NCBI GenBank assembly: GCA_018662905.1
Contig: JABJFE010000092.1
Coordinates: forward strand, 1 to 23,854
Source of the DNA: Flavobacteriaceae bacterium
GTDB lineage: Bacteria > Bacteroidota > Bacteroidia > Flavobacteriales > Flavobacteriaceae
Reading direction: 5' to 3'
Length of the DNA stretch: 23,854 nucleotides
The notes below the pieces were generated by a model. The model worked only from the letters and a program-made list of their open reading frames with translations. It did not search any database and had not been told where the DNA came from. This document shows, piece by piece, positions 14,582-22,348 of this stretch. Positions within the stretch are counted from its first letter, which is position 1; each line of letters starts with the position of its first letter. The position numbers and the translations under genes are program-made.

Positions 14582-16378
14582 ATGTCAGAAGTTTCAAGTA
14601 TTCCGCATTCAAATCATGATGATCACCATCATCACAAAGAAACGTTTATTACTAAATATATTTTTAGTCAGGATCATAAAATGATTGCTAAACAATATTT
14701 GATTTTAGGAGTATTGTTTATGGGTTTTATTGGTGTGGCTATGTCTCTATTATTTAGACTTCAACTAGCTTGGCCTGAACAATCTTTTGCAGTTTTTGAT
14801 ATTTTTTTAGGAGATTGGGCACCTGAGGGTGTAATGGATCCTAATATTTATTTAGCCTTAGTAACTATCCACGGTACTATAATGGTGTTTTTTGTACTAA
14901 CTGCTGGCTTAAGTGGGACTTTTAGTAATTTATTAATTCCATTGCAGATTGGTGCCAGAGATATGGCTTCTGGTCTTTTAAATATGATTTCTTTTTGGTT
15001 GTTTTTTCTTTCCAGTATGATCATGCTTGCATCTTTATTTGTAGAAGCAGGACCAGCTGCTGCAGGATGGACAATTTATCCTCCTTTAAGTGCATTGCCT
15101 CAAGCTCAACCTGGTTCGGGAATGGGGATGACACTTTGGTTGATTTCAATGGCTATTTTTGTTGCTTCATCATTACTTGGATCACTTAATTACATTGTTA
15201 CAGTTATAAATTTAAGAACAAAAGGAATGTCTATGTTCCGACTTCCTTTAACAATATGGGCATTTTTTGTGACTGCTATAATTGGAGTTATTTCTTTCCC
15301 TGTTTTGCTTTCAGCTGCATTATTGTTGATAATGGATAGAAGTTTTGGAACTTCATTTTTTCTTTCCGATATTTTTGTTCAAGGCGAAGTTCTTCATTAT
15401 CAAGGTGGTTCTCCAGTATTATTTGAACATCTTTTTTGGTTTTTAGGTCACCCAGAAGTATATATCGTATTATTACCAGCATTAGGTATTACATCCGAAA
15501 TTATAGCTACTAATTCAAGAAAACCAATTTTTGGTTATAGAGCTATGGTAGCATCTATTTTAGCTATTGCATTTTTATCTACTGTTGTTTGGGGACATCA
15601 TATGTTTATATCTGGAATGAATCCTTTTCTTGGTTCAGTATTTACATTTACTACCCTTTTAATTGCTATTCCATCAGCTGTAAAAGCATTTAATTATATT
15701 ACTACTCTTTGGAAAGGTAATTTACAATTTAATCCAGGGATGTTGTTTTCTATTGGCCTTGTATCAACTTTTATTACTGGTGGTCTTACAGGAATTATTC
15801 TTGGTGACAGTACACTTGATATTAATATTCATGATACTTACTTTGTTGTAGCACATTTTCATTTAGTTATGGGTATTTCAGCTCTTTATGGACTATTTGC
15901 CGGTGTATACCATTGGTTTCCTAAATTGTTTGGAAGAATGATGAATAAAAATTTAGGATTTATACATTTTTGGATTACTGCTATAGCTGCATATGGTGTG
16001 TTTTTTCCAATGCATTTCATTGGAATGGCAGGTTTGCCTAGAAGATATTATACTAATACTGCTTTTCCTTATTTTGATGATTTAGCTAATATAAATGTCG
16101 TAATTACAGTTTTTGCTTTGCTAGCAGGTGCTGCTCAATTAGTCTTTTTATATAACTTTATATCAAGTATGTTCTTTGGAAAAAAAGCTGAACAAAATCC
16201 TTGGAGATCAAACACTATGGAATGGACTGCGCCTGTTGAACATATTCATGGTAACTGGCCTGGAGAAATACCACACGTTCACAGATGGGCATACGATTAC
16301 AGTAAGCCTGGTCAAAAAGAAGATTTTGTTCTTCAAACTACTCCACTTGGTAAAGACGAAAAAGAAACTGAACACTAG
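14582..16378 (+). CDS. coxA: Cytochrome c oxidase subunit I (heme-copper oxidase, aa3 type)
   Basis: Subunit I reduces oxygen to water and pumps protons. The 598-residue protein has twelve or more helices and all expected ligands: heme a H97 and H427, heme a3 H425 (in HDTYFVVAHFHLVMG), and CuB H290, H339 and H340. Tyr294 in GHPEVY is the residue cross-linked to the first CuB histidine. E292 marks the end of the D channel (type A1), with D127 a likely entrance, and K368 fits the K channel. The N-terminus is His-rich (HDDHHHHK, 12-19). It closes the act-cox operon six bases after coxB. No subunit III gene is present in the window, so it must be encoded elsewhere. Confidence 0.97.
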   Translation: MSEVSSIPHSNHDDHHHHKETFITKYIFSQDHKMIAKQYLILGVLFMGFIGVAMSLLFRLQLAWPEQSFAVFDIFLGDWAPEGVMDPNIYLALVTIHGTIMVFFVLTAGLSGTFSNLLIPLQIGARDMASGLLNMISFWLFFLSSMIMLASLFVEAGPAAAGWTIYPPLSALPQAQPGSGMGMTLWLISMAIFVASSLLGSLNYIVTVINLRTKGMSMFRLPLTIWAFFVTAIIGVISFPVLLSAALLLIMDRSFGTSFFLSDIFVQGEVLHYQGGSPVLFEHLFWFLGHPEVYIVLLPALGITSEIIATNSRKPIFGYRAMVASILAIAFLSTVVWGHHMFISGMNPFLGSVFTFTTLLIAIPSAVKAFNYITTLWKGNLQFNPGMLFSIGLVSTFITGGLTGIILGDSTLDINIHDTYFVVAHFHLVMGISALYGLFAGVYHWFPKLFGRMMNKNLGFIHFWITAIAAYGVFFPMHFIGMAGLPRRYYTNTAFPYFDDLANINVVITVFALLAGAAQLVFLYNFISSMFFGKKAEQNPWRSNTMEWTAPVEHIHGNWPGEIPHVHRWAYDYSKPGQKEDFVLQTTPLGKDEKETEH

Positions 16379-16410
16379 TTTATTGTTTTAAATATCGTTT
16401 TTCTTTTACT

Positions 16411-16418
16411 TATATTTG
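16411..16418 (+). promoter_or_regulatory. -7 box (TATATTTG) of ruvB
   Basis: TATATTTG is an exact TAnnTTTG match in the 45-base gap between coxA and ruvB. It ends only five bases before the ruvB ATG (16424), so the transcription start would coincide with or nearly touch the start codon. The nearest TTG for a -33 element (16383-16385) is 25 bases upstream, slightly too far. Confidence 0.5.
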
Positions 16419-16423
16419 GATAA

Positions 16424-17446
16424 ATGAATGAAAATTTAGATCCTACTGTTAATGATTTTAATAGTGAAGAATTAGAGATAGACAAGGCCCTAAGGCCACT
16501 ATCTTTTGATGATTTTGCTGGACAAGATCAAATTCTTGATAATCTTAAAGTTTTTGTTGAGGCATGTAATCAACGTTCAGATGCCTTAGATCATACTTTA
16601 TTTCATGGACCTCCAGGTCTAGGAAAAACAACACTTGCACATATTGTCGCTAATGAATTGGGTGTAAATTTAAAAGTCACATCTGGACCTGTCTTAGATA
16701 AACCAGGAGATCTTGCAGGTTTACTAACAAATTTAGAGCCTAGAGATGTTTTGTTTATTGATGAAATTCACAGGTTAAGTCCAATAGTTGAAGAGTATTT
16801 ATATTCTGCAATGGAGGATTACAAAATTGATATAATGATAGAGACTGGACCTAATGCTAGAACAGTTCAGATAAATTTAAATCCATTTACACTAATTGGA
16901 GCGACAACAAGGTCAGGTCTCTTAACCGCCCCAATGAGAGCTAGATTTGGAATCAATAGTAGACTTGAGTATTATAAAACTGAACTACTCTCAACTATTG
17001 TAGAAAGAAGCTCAGAGATATTAAATATTGAAATACATAGTTCTGCTGCTATTGAAATAGCTGGAAGAAGCAGAGGGACACCTAGGATATCTAATTCACT
17101 TTTAAGAAGGGTAAGAGATTTTGCTCAGATTAAAGGAAATGGAATTATCGATATGGAAATAACGAGATTTGCTTTGAAATCATTAAATGTTGATAAGAAC
17201 GGTCTTGACGAAATGGATAATAAAATTTTAAGAACCCTTATCGATAAATTTAAGGGAGGTCCCGTAGGTATTAATACATTATCAACTGCAGTTTCTGAAA
17301 GCGCTGAAACTATTGAAGAGGTTTATGAACCTTTTTTGATTCAGCAGGGTTTTATCCTTAGAACACCAAGAGGAAGAGAGGTTACTAAATTAGCTTATGA
17401 TCATTTAGGTTTAAAAAAAGCTCAATCTCAGGACGAACTGTTTTAA
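16424..17446 (+). CDS. ruvB: Holliday junction branch migration ATPase RuvB
   Basis: RuvB is the hexameric AAA+ motor that, with RuvA, moves Holliday junctions during recombinational repair. In 340 residues are Walker A GPPGLGKT (62-69), Walker B FIDEIH (111-116), an Arg-finger region GLLTAPMRARFG (165-176), sensor 2 in SRGTPRI (216-222, R221), and a C-terminal winged helix with LRTPRGREVTKLAYDHLG near the end. The N-terminal lead of about 20 acidic residues is as in relatives. It is the first gene after the respiratory operon on the same strand. It is followed 26 bases later by a mechanosensitive channel gene with which it may be co-transcribed. Confidence 0.98.
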   Translation: MNENLDPTVNDFNSEELEIDKALRPLSFDDFAGQDQILDNLKVFVEACNQRSDALDHTLFHGPPGLGKTTLAHIVANELGVNLKVTSGPVLDKPGDLAGLLTNLEPRDVLFIDEIHRLSPIVEEYLYSAMEDYKIDIMIETGPNARTVQINLNPFTLIGATTRSGLLTAPMRARFGINSRLEYYKTELLSTIVERSSEILNIEIHSSAAIEIAGRSRGTPRISNSLLRRVRDFAQIKGNGIIDMEITRFALKSLNVDKNGLDEMDNKILRTLIDKFKGGPVGINTLSTAVSESAETIEEVYEPFLIQQGFILRTPRGREVTKLAYDHLGLKKAQSQDELF

Positions 17447-17472
17447 CAAAGTAATTAAAAACACACAACTCA

Positions 17473-18708
17473 ATGAAACTAAATAACTTGTTTTATGATC
17501 TTTTAATTGATCTACAATTGCCAGAGTTTTATGCAGAAATTTTAAATTTAATTTTAGTTTCAGTATTAATTTTTATCTCTGTTTTTATCATTAACTTTTT
17601 ATCAAAGAAAATTATAATTAATTTTCTTGAACAAATTTCAAAAAAATCTAAAACTAATTTTGATGATTTTTTAATCAGAAACAAAATTCAAATTTATTTA
17701 TCTAGACTAATTCCTCTGTTTTTTCTATATTGGATTTCTCCATTTTGGTTTGAAGATTTTCAAGCTTTACTTGTCTATGCTGTTTTAGTTTTAGAAATCT
17801 ATTTTATTATTCTATTAGTTTGGATCATTAGAAATTTTTTGAATGCTACTAAAGATTTTTTTAAAACGGTAGACTCTTTGAAGGGTAAACCAATTGAGAG
17901 TTTTATTCAAGTAGCTATGATACTAGTTTGGTTTACGGCTATCATAGTAATATTTTCAATTCTTACAGGAACTGACGTAGGAACTTTTCTTACAGCAATG
18001 GGTGCGCTTTCAGCAGTTATTTTATTAATTTTTAAAGACACTATATTAGGATTCGTTGCAAGCGTTCAGTTAAGCTCAAATGATTTAATTAGAATAGGGG
18101 ATTGGATAACGATGGAAAAGTTTGGTGCTGACGGCGATGTGATAGAGATTAATTTAAACTCTGTGAAAATTCAAAACTTTGATAAAACCATAACAACAAT
18201 TCCCACTTACAAATTAATTTCTGATTCATTTAAAAATTGGAGAGGAATGAGTGATTCTAATGGTAGAAGAATTAAAAGAGCTTTATTGATTAAAGGATCT
18301 TCAATCAGATTTATGAATAAAGATGAAGTTTCAAAATTAACAAATATTGCACTTTTATCTAGCTATGTTGCTTCAATCGAAAAAGAAATCAGTAACCATA
18401 ATTCAAAATTAAATATCGAATTTGATGATAAAATAAACGGTAGAAATCTCACAAATATTGGGTTGTTTAGAAAGTATATTGAAGAATATTTAGTTGCAAA
18501 TGAATTGATTAATAATGAAATGACTATAATGTGTCGTCAATTAACTCCTACATCTCAAGGTGTTCCACTGGAGATTTATGCTTTTGTTAGTGATAAAGAA
18601 TGGAAAAACTATGAAAATATTGTTGCAGATATATTCGATCATCTATTAGCTTCTTTAAAAAGTTTTGATCTTGAATTATTTGAGCTACCATCAAATTTTA
18701 AAGTTTAA
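17473..18708 (+). CDS. Mechanosensitive ion channel, YbdG (miniconductance) type
   Basis: MscS-family channels open under membrane tension and release solutes during hypo-osmotic shock. The 411-residue length and sequence fit the YbdG branch (E. coli YbdG has 415). Five hydrophobic helices are visible: about 20-43, 76-92, 98-119, 143-165 and 172-199. The last is the pore helix, with TAMGALSAVILLIFKD. The beta domain follows with DLIRIGDWITM (204-214), GADGDVIEINLNSVKIQNFDK and TTIPTYKLISDSFKNWRGMS, which are characteristic of this branch. A cytoplasmic alpha/beta domain completes it. The histidine phosphatase gene starts one base after the stop. Confidence 0.9.
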   Translation: MKLNNLFYDLLIDLQLPEFYAEILNLILVSVLIFISVFIINFLSKKIIINFLEQISKKSKTNFDDFLIRNKIQIYLSRLIPLFFLYWISPFWFEDFQALLVYAVLVLEIYFIILLVWIIRNFLNATKDFFKTVDSLKGKPIESFIQVAMILVWFTAIIVIFSILTGTDVGTFLTAMGALSAVILLIFKDTILGFVASVQLSSNDLIRIGDWITMEKFGADGDVIEINLNSVKIQNFDKTITTIPTYKLISDSFKNWRGMSDSNGRRIKRALLIKGSSIRFMNKDEVSKLTNIALLSSYVASIEKEISNHNSKLNIEFDDKINGRNLTNIGLFRKYIEEYLVANELINNEMTIMCRQLTPTSQGVPLEIYAFVSDKEWKNYENIVADIFDHLLASLKSFDLELFELPSNFKV

Positions 18709-18709
18709 T

Positions 18710-19216
18710 ATGAAAAATATTATAATCTTTTTTTGTCTTTTAATTTGTTTTTCAGTTCAAGGACAAACTAATAAGAACTCAGAGTGTACGAATATATATC
18801 TTATTAGACATGCTGAAAAAGACAGGACCAATAAGAATAATACTAATCCTCATTTAAACTCTTTAGGGATAAAAAGATCACTTAAATGGAAAGAGTTTTT
18901 TAAAAATATAGATTTTGATATTATTTATTCTACTAACTATAACAGAACTTTAGAAACTATAAAACCTTTTTCTGAAGACGGAACTAAACTTGTAATTTAT
19001 AAACCTTCTAAGATTAATTACAATAAATTTATTTCCAAAAATAGAGGCAAAACTATTTTAGTGGTTGGCCATAGTAATACAATCCCCACATTTACTAATA
19101 ATATCTTAAATAAAAATATATATAATAATATTGAGGATAATAATAATTCTAATTTGTATGTTGTGAGTATTTGTGATGGGACAGGTTCTCAAAATTCTCT
19201 TTATTTTGTTGAATAA
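18710..19216 (+). CDS. Secreted histidine phosphatase-family protein (phosphoglycerate mutase-like, SixA/RHG fold)
   Basis: Members remove or transfer phosphate through a phosphohistidine. The chosen ATG at 18710 follows the channel stop by one base and gives a signal peptide (core IIIFFCLLICFSVQGQ); an earlier in-frame ATG at 18665 lies inside the upstream gene and would hide that signal. The 168 residues contain RHA at 33-35 (nucleophile His34), Arg79 in NYNRTLET and His121 in VVGHSNTIP, so the catalytic set is complete. The fold is short with a reduced cap, as in SixA-like enzymes. The substrate is unknown. The sequence is very Asn-rich (NKNNTN, NNIEDNNNSN). Its stop overlaps the add start by one base. 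Confidence 0.85.
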   Translation: MKNIIIFFCLLICFSVQGQTNKNSECTNIYLIRHAEKDRTNKNNTNPHLNSLGIKRSLKWKEFFKNIDFDIIYSTNYNRTLETIKPFSEDGTKLVIYKPSKINYNKFISKNRGKTILVVGHSNTIPTFTNNILNKNIYNNIEDNNNSNLYVVSICDGTGSQNSLYFVE

Positions 19217-20205
19217 TGAATTCTAATTTTAATAGTTTACCGAAAGTTGAATTACACGTTCATTTAGATTGTTGCCTTAGTTATAAGGCGTTAAAAAAAA
19301 TCAATCCTAAAATAAGCTATGATGACTTTCAGACCCAATTCATTGGCACTTCTTGCAGCTGTCTGAAAGACTATATTAAATGCGCTGACAGAGCATTAGA
19401 ATATATGCAAACAAAAGAAGAACTTGATATTATTGTAGAGGATATTTTTGATCAATTTAAAGCTGATAACGTTGTATACGCAGAAATTAGATTTGCCCCT
19501 CTTCTTCATTTAAACAAGGGATTACGTCCTATGCAAGTTGTTGAGATTATAAGTAAAAAAACAATAGAAAAATCTAAAATCACAGGTATTGAAGTTAATT
19601 TAATTTTATGTACACTAAGACATTACTCTGAAAAACAAAGCCTAGAAACAATTAACTTAATTAAAGATTTTTCAGGTGATAATGTTGTGGGGTTTGATAT
19701 TGCTGCTGACGAGGCAGGATTTCCTCTTGATAATCATATTCAGGCATTTAAACTTGCAAAAGAAAGTAATATATATTGTACAGCTCATGCAGGTGAAGCT
19801 TTAGGGGCTAATAGCGTTTTAGAGAGTTTAGAAAAACTAAAACCCTCAAGAATTGGTCATGGTGTTAGAAGTGTTGAGAACAAATCTTTATTAAAAAAAT
19901 TAAAAGAAAATAACATCCATTTAGAGCTTTGTTTAACCAGTAACATCGTTACAAAAGTTTATGATAGCTTTAAGGATCATCCTGTTGATTTTTTATATAA
20001 TAATGAGTTTTCAATAAGTATCAACACTGATGGAAGGACAATTTCTGATACTAATTTAAATAAAGAGTATAATATTTTAGGAACTCATTTTAAATGGATT
20101 AAGAGTCATTTTTTAAAAGTAAATATCAACTCAATGGAAGCTTCTTTTGCTAAATCAAATATTAAAACAAAAATTATTTCACTTTTAAAATCATCTTATA
20201 TTTAA
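19216..20205 (+). CDS. add: Adenosine deaminase
   Basis: The enzyme hydrolyses adenosine (and deoxyadenosine) to inosine and ammonia in purine salvage. In 329 residues the zinc site is complete: H14 and H16 in ELHVHLD, H191 in HAGE, and D272 in NTD. E194 (proton donor) and H215 in RIGHGVRS complete the catalytic set. The residue after the metal Asp is Gly273 rather than the Asp of mammalian enzymes; NTDGRTISDT resembles the pattern I recall from other bacterial adenosine deaminases. The start lies in the stop of the histidine phosphatase gene (TAATG), and a crtA-like gene follows after five bases. A related amidohydrolase acting on another aminopurine cannot be excluded. Confidence 0.88.
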   Translation: MNSNFNSLPKVELHVHLDCCLSYKALKKINPKISYDDFQTQFIGTSCSCLKDYIKCADRALEYMQTKEELDIIVEDIFDQFKADNVVYAEIRFAPLLHLNKGLRPMQVVEIISKKTIEKSKITGIEVNLILCTLRHYSEKQSLETINLIKDFSGDNVVGFDIAADEAGFPLDNHIQAFKLAKESNIYCTAHAGEALGANSVLESLEKLKPSRIGHGVRSVENKSLLKKLKENNIHLELCLTSNIVTKVYDSFKDHPVDFLYNNEFSISINTDGRTISDTNLNKEYNILGTHFKWIKSHFLKVNINSMEASFAKSNIKTKIISLLKSSYI

Positions 20206-20210
20206 AATTA

Positions 20211-20885
20211 GTGGTTACAACTATTTCATTTTTCAAATACAACACAAATAAATTTTGGGCATTTAAGCAAATGTATTTAGCTTTTGAGCTAATGAATAAA
20301 GTCTCTGGACTTAGTTTTTTTAAATTACTTGGAACAGGAGCTGGAGCAGGGTTCAGTCTTTACCCTGACTTTAGCACTTATTCAATACTTTGTGTATGGA
20401 AAGATCGATTAAGTGCTGACGATTTTATTAGTAGCAGTAATCATTCTTTGCTTATTTCAAAGAAAGCTTTTTCTAGAGAGGATTATTTTTTGAACCCTAT
20501 CCATAGTCATGGTAAATGGGATGGAGTGAATCCTTTTAAAGGAAAGAATGTTCCTGTAGATAAATCCAATAAAATTGCTATTATAACTAGAGCTACATTA
20601 AACTTTGGAAAGCTATTTGAGTTTTGGAAATCTGTTCCTAAAGCTTCTAATGCAATAAAAAATGCTTCTGGTGTTATTTGGTTTAAAGGTATTGGTGAAC
20701 TTCCATTTATTCAACAAGCGACATTTAGTATATGGGATAATGTTGAATCTGTTATTGATTTTGCGTATAAAAATAAAAATCATGCCGAAATAGTTAAAAA
20801 AACAAGACAAAGAAATTGGTATAAAGAGGACTTGTTTGTTAGATTTGAAATTATTGAAAAAAAGATTAAAGTATTTAAACATTGA
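20211..20885 (+). CDS. crtA: Spheroidene monooxygenase-like carotenoid 2-oxygenase (CrtA family)
   Basis: CrtA of purple bacteria oxidises C-2 of acyclic carotenoid ends, first to an alcohol and then to a ketone. The 224-residue product shows the family marks KLLGTGAGAGFSLYPD (38-53), HGKWDGVNPF (99-108), ATLNFGKLFEFWKSVP, and KGIGELPFIQQATFSIW (158-174), with H97, H99 and H190 as possible ligands. The only plausible start is GTG 20211, five bases after add; the first in-frame ATG is 60 bases further, inside conserved sequence. Its TGA overlaps the TTG start of the crtD-like gene by three bases. Placed with crtD and cruF, it probably acts on the open end of a carotenoid. The exact product (2'-hydroxy or 2'-keto) is inference. 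Confidence 0.82.
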   Translation: MVTTISFFKYNTNKFWAFKQMYLAFELMNKVSGLSFFKLLGTGAGAGFSLYPDFSTYSILCVWKDRLSADDFISSSNHSLLISKKAFSREDYFLNPIHSHGKWDGVNPFKGKNVPVDKSNKIAIITRATLNFGKLFEFWKSVPKASNAIKNASGVIWFKGIGELPFIQQATFSIWDNVESVIDFAYKNKNHAEIVKKTRQRNWYKEDLFVRFEIIEKKIKVFKH

Positions 20886-22348
20886 AAAAAGCAATTATTA
20901 TAGGTTCTGGTATTGGGGGAATTGCTACAGCTTTAAGGCTTAGATCAATGAATTATGATGTCACAGTTTTTGAAAATAATAATTATCCTGGTGGTAAATT
21001 AGCAAGCTTTGATTTGGGCCCCTATAGATTTGATGCAGGACCATCTTTACTTACAATGCCTCATTTTATAGATGAGCTATTTGATCTGTTTAACGAAAAC
21101 CCAAGAGATTATTTTAATTATAAAAAAAAAGATATATCCTGTAGGTATTTTTGGGATGACGGAACAAAGCTTAACGCATATTCAGAAAAATCTAAATTTA
21201 TAAATGAAATTAACAAGGTTCTGGGAGTAAAAGAATCAACAATCTCTACTTATCTTCTTAATGCTAAAAGAAAGTATGATTTGACTAAAAGTATGTTTTT
21301 AGAACAATCACTACACAAATTAAAAACTTATTTATCTAAAGATTTGTTAATAGGTCTTTGCAATGTTTTTTCATTTCAAATTAATAAAACACTTAATCAA
21401 GTTAACGAACTCGAATTGAAAGAACCACATTTAGTTCAGCTCTTCAATCGTTTTGCAACCTACAACGGATCTTCACCTTATAAAACACCAGGAATGATGA
21501 CTTTAGTTCAACATCTTGAGCAAGAGTATGGAACTTATGTTTCTGATAAAGGAATGAATAATATTACAAAATCTTTGTATGATTTAGCTTTAAGACAAGG
21601 AATAGATTTTAAGTTTAATAGCTTTGTGTCACAAATATTAGTCTCAGGTAAAAGAGCTATTGGTGTATCTGTTGGAGAAGAATCTTATAGCAGTGATATT
21701 GTTGTTTCTAATATGGATATTGTTCCGACTTACAGGAATTTATTAAAGAATTACTATCAACCAGAAAAGACATTAAGCCAAGAAAGATCAAGCTCTGCTT
21801 TAATATTTTATTGGGGGATTAATAAGGAATTTAAAAATCTAGATTTACACAATATTTTTTTCTCAAATGATTACAAAAAAGAATTTCAATCAATTTTTGA
21901 AAAAAAATCCATTTTTAGTGACCCAACTGTTTATATTAATATTACATCAAAAGATGTAAAAGGAGATGCTCCAGATAATTGTGAAAATTGGTTTGTAATG
22001 ATTAATTCTCCAAACGATTCTGGTCAAGATTGGGATAATATGATTGATGAAGTGAAAAGTAATATTTTAAAAAAAATAAATAGATTGCTAAATATCGATT
22101 TAGAAGATTATATTGAATATGAGAAAGTATATACTCCTAAAACTATTGAATCTAATACTCAGTCGTATATGGGATCTTTGTATGGATCTTCCAGTAATAA
22201 TTTAATGTCAGCTTTTTTAAGGCACCCAAATTTTTCAAATAAAATATTAAATCTATATTTTTGCGGAGGCAGTGTCCATCCTGGTGGAGGGATTCCATTA
22301 TGCTTGTTGTCTGCAAAAATTGTATCACAATTAATTAAAAATAAATGA
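20882..22348 (+). CDS. crtD: 1'-hydroxycarotenoid 3',4'-desaturase, CrtI/CrtD family
   Basis: CrtD introduces a double bond at C-3',4' of 1'-hydroxy carotenoid ends. The 488-residue flavoprotein begins with a dinucleotide-binding fold, GSGIGG at 8-13 in MKKAIIIGSGIGGIATALRL, then GPYRFDAGPSLLTMP (near 48). The middle has LFNRFATYNGSSPYKTPG, and the C-terminal FAD signature CGGSVHPGGGIPL lies near 461-473. The wording DAGPSLLTMPHFIDELF and HLVQLFNRFATYNGSSPYKTPG matches flavobacterial CrtD rather than phytoene desaturase CrtI. The start is TTG 20882, overlapping the crtA stop; the first ATG lies at codon 23, beyond the FAD motif. The stop overlaps the cruF start (ATGA). A CrtI-type lycopene-forming activity is less likely. 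Confidence 0.87.
   Translation: MKKAIIIGSGIGGIATALRLRSMNYDVTVFENNNYPGGKLASFDLGPYRFDAGPSLLTMPHFIDELFDLFNENPRDYFNYKKKDISCRYFWDDGTKLNAYSEKSKFINEINKVLGVKESTISTYLLNAKRKYDLTKSMFLEQSLHKLKTYLSKDLLIGLCNVFSFQINKTLNQVNELELKEPHLVQLFNRFATYNGSSPYKTPGMMTLVQHLEQEYGTYVSDKGMNNITKSLYDLALRQGIDFKFNSFVSQILVSGKRAIGVSVGEESYSSDIVVSNMDIVPTYRNLLKNYYQPEKTLSQERSSSALIFYWGINKEFKNLDLHNIFFSNDYKKEFQSIFEKKSIFSDPTVYINITSKDVKGDAPDNCENWFVMINSPNDSGQDWDNMIDEVKSNILKKINRLLNIDLEDYIEYEKVYTPKTIESNTQSYMGSLYGSSSNNLMSAFLRHPNFSNKILNLYFCGGSVHPGGGIPLCLLSAKIVSQLIKNK

Noticed and set aside
13502..16378. Alternative identification of the oxidase as a quinol (bo3) or cbb3 type
   Set aside because: CoxB keeps all CuA ligands, and CoxA has GHPEVY with the type A tyrosine and glutamate; neither fits bo3 or cbb3.
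18665..18709. Upstream ATG for the histidine phosphatase gene
   Set aside because: It would overlap the channel gene by 44 bases and put 15 polar residues before a clear signal peptide; the ATG at 18710 directly follows the channel stop.
20613..20894. 93-codon antisense frame over crtA
   Set aside because: It is opposite conserved CrtA motifs, with Asn/Phe-rich antisense composition; no independent evidence.
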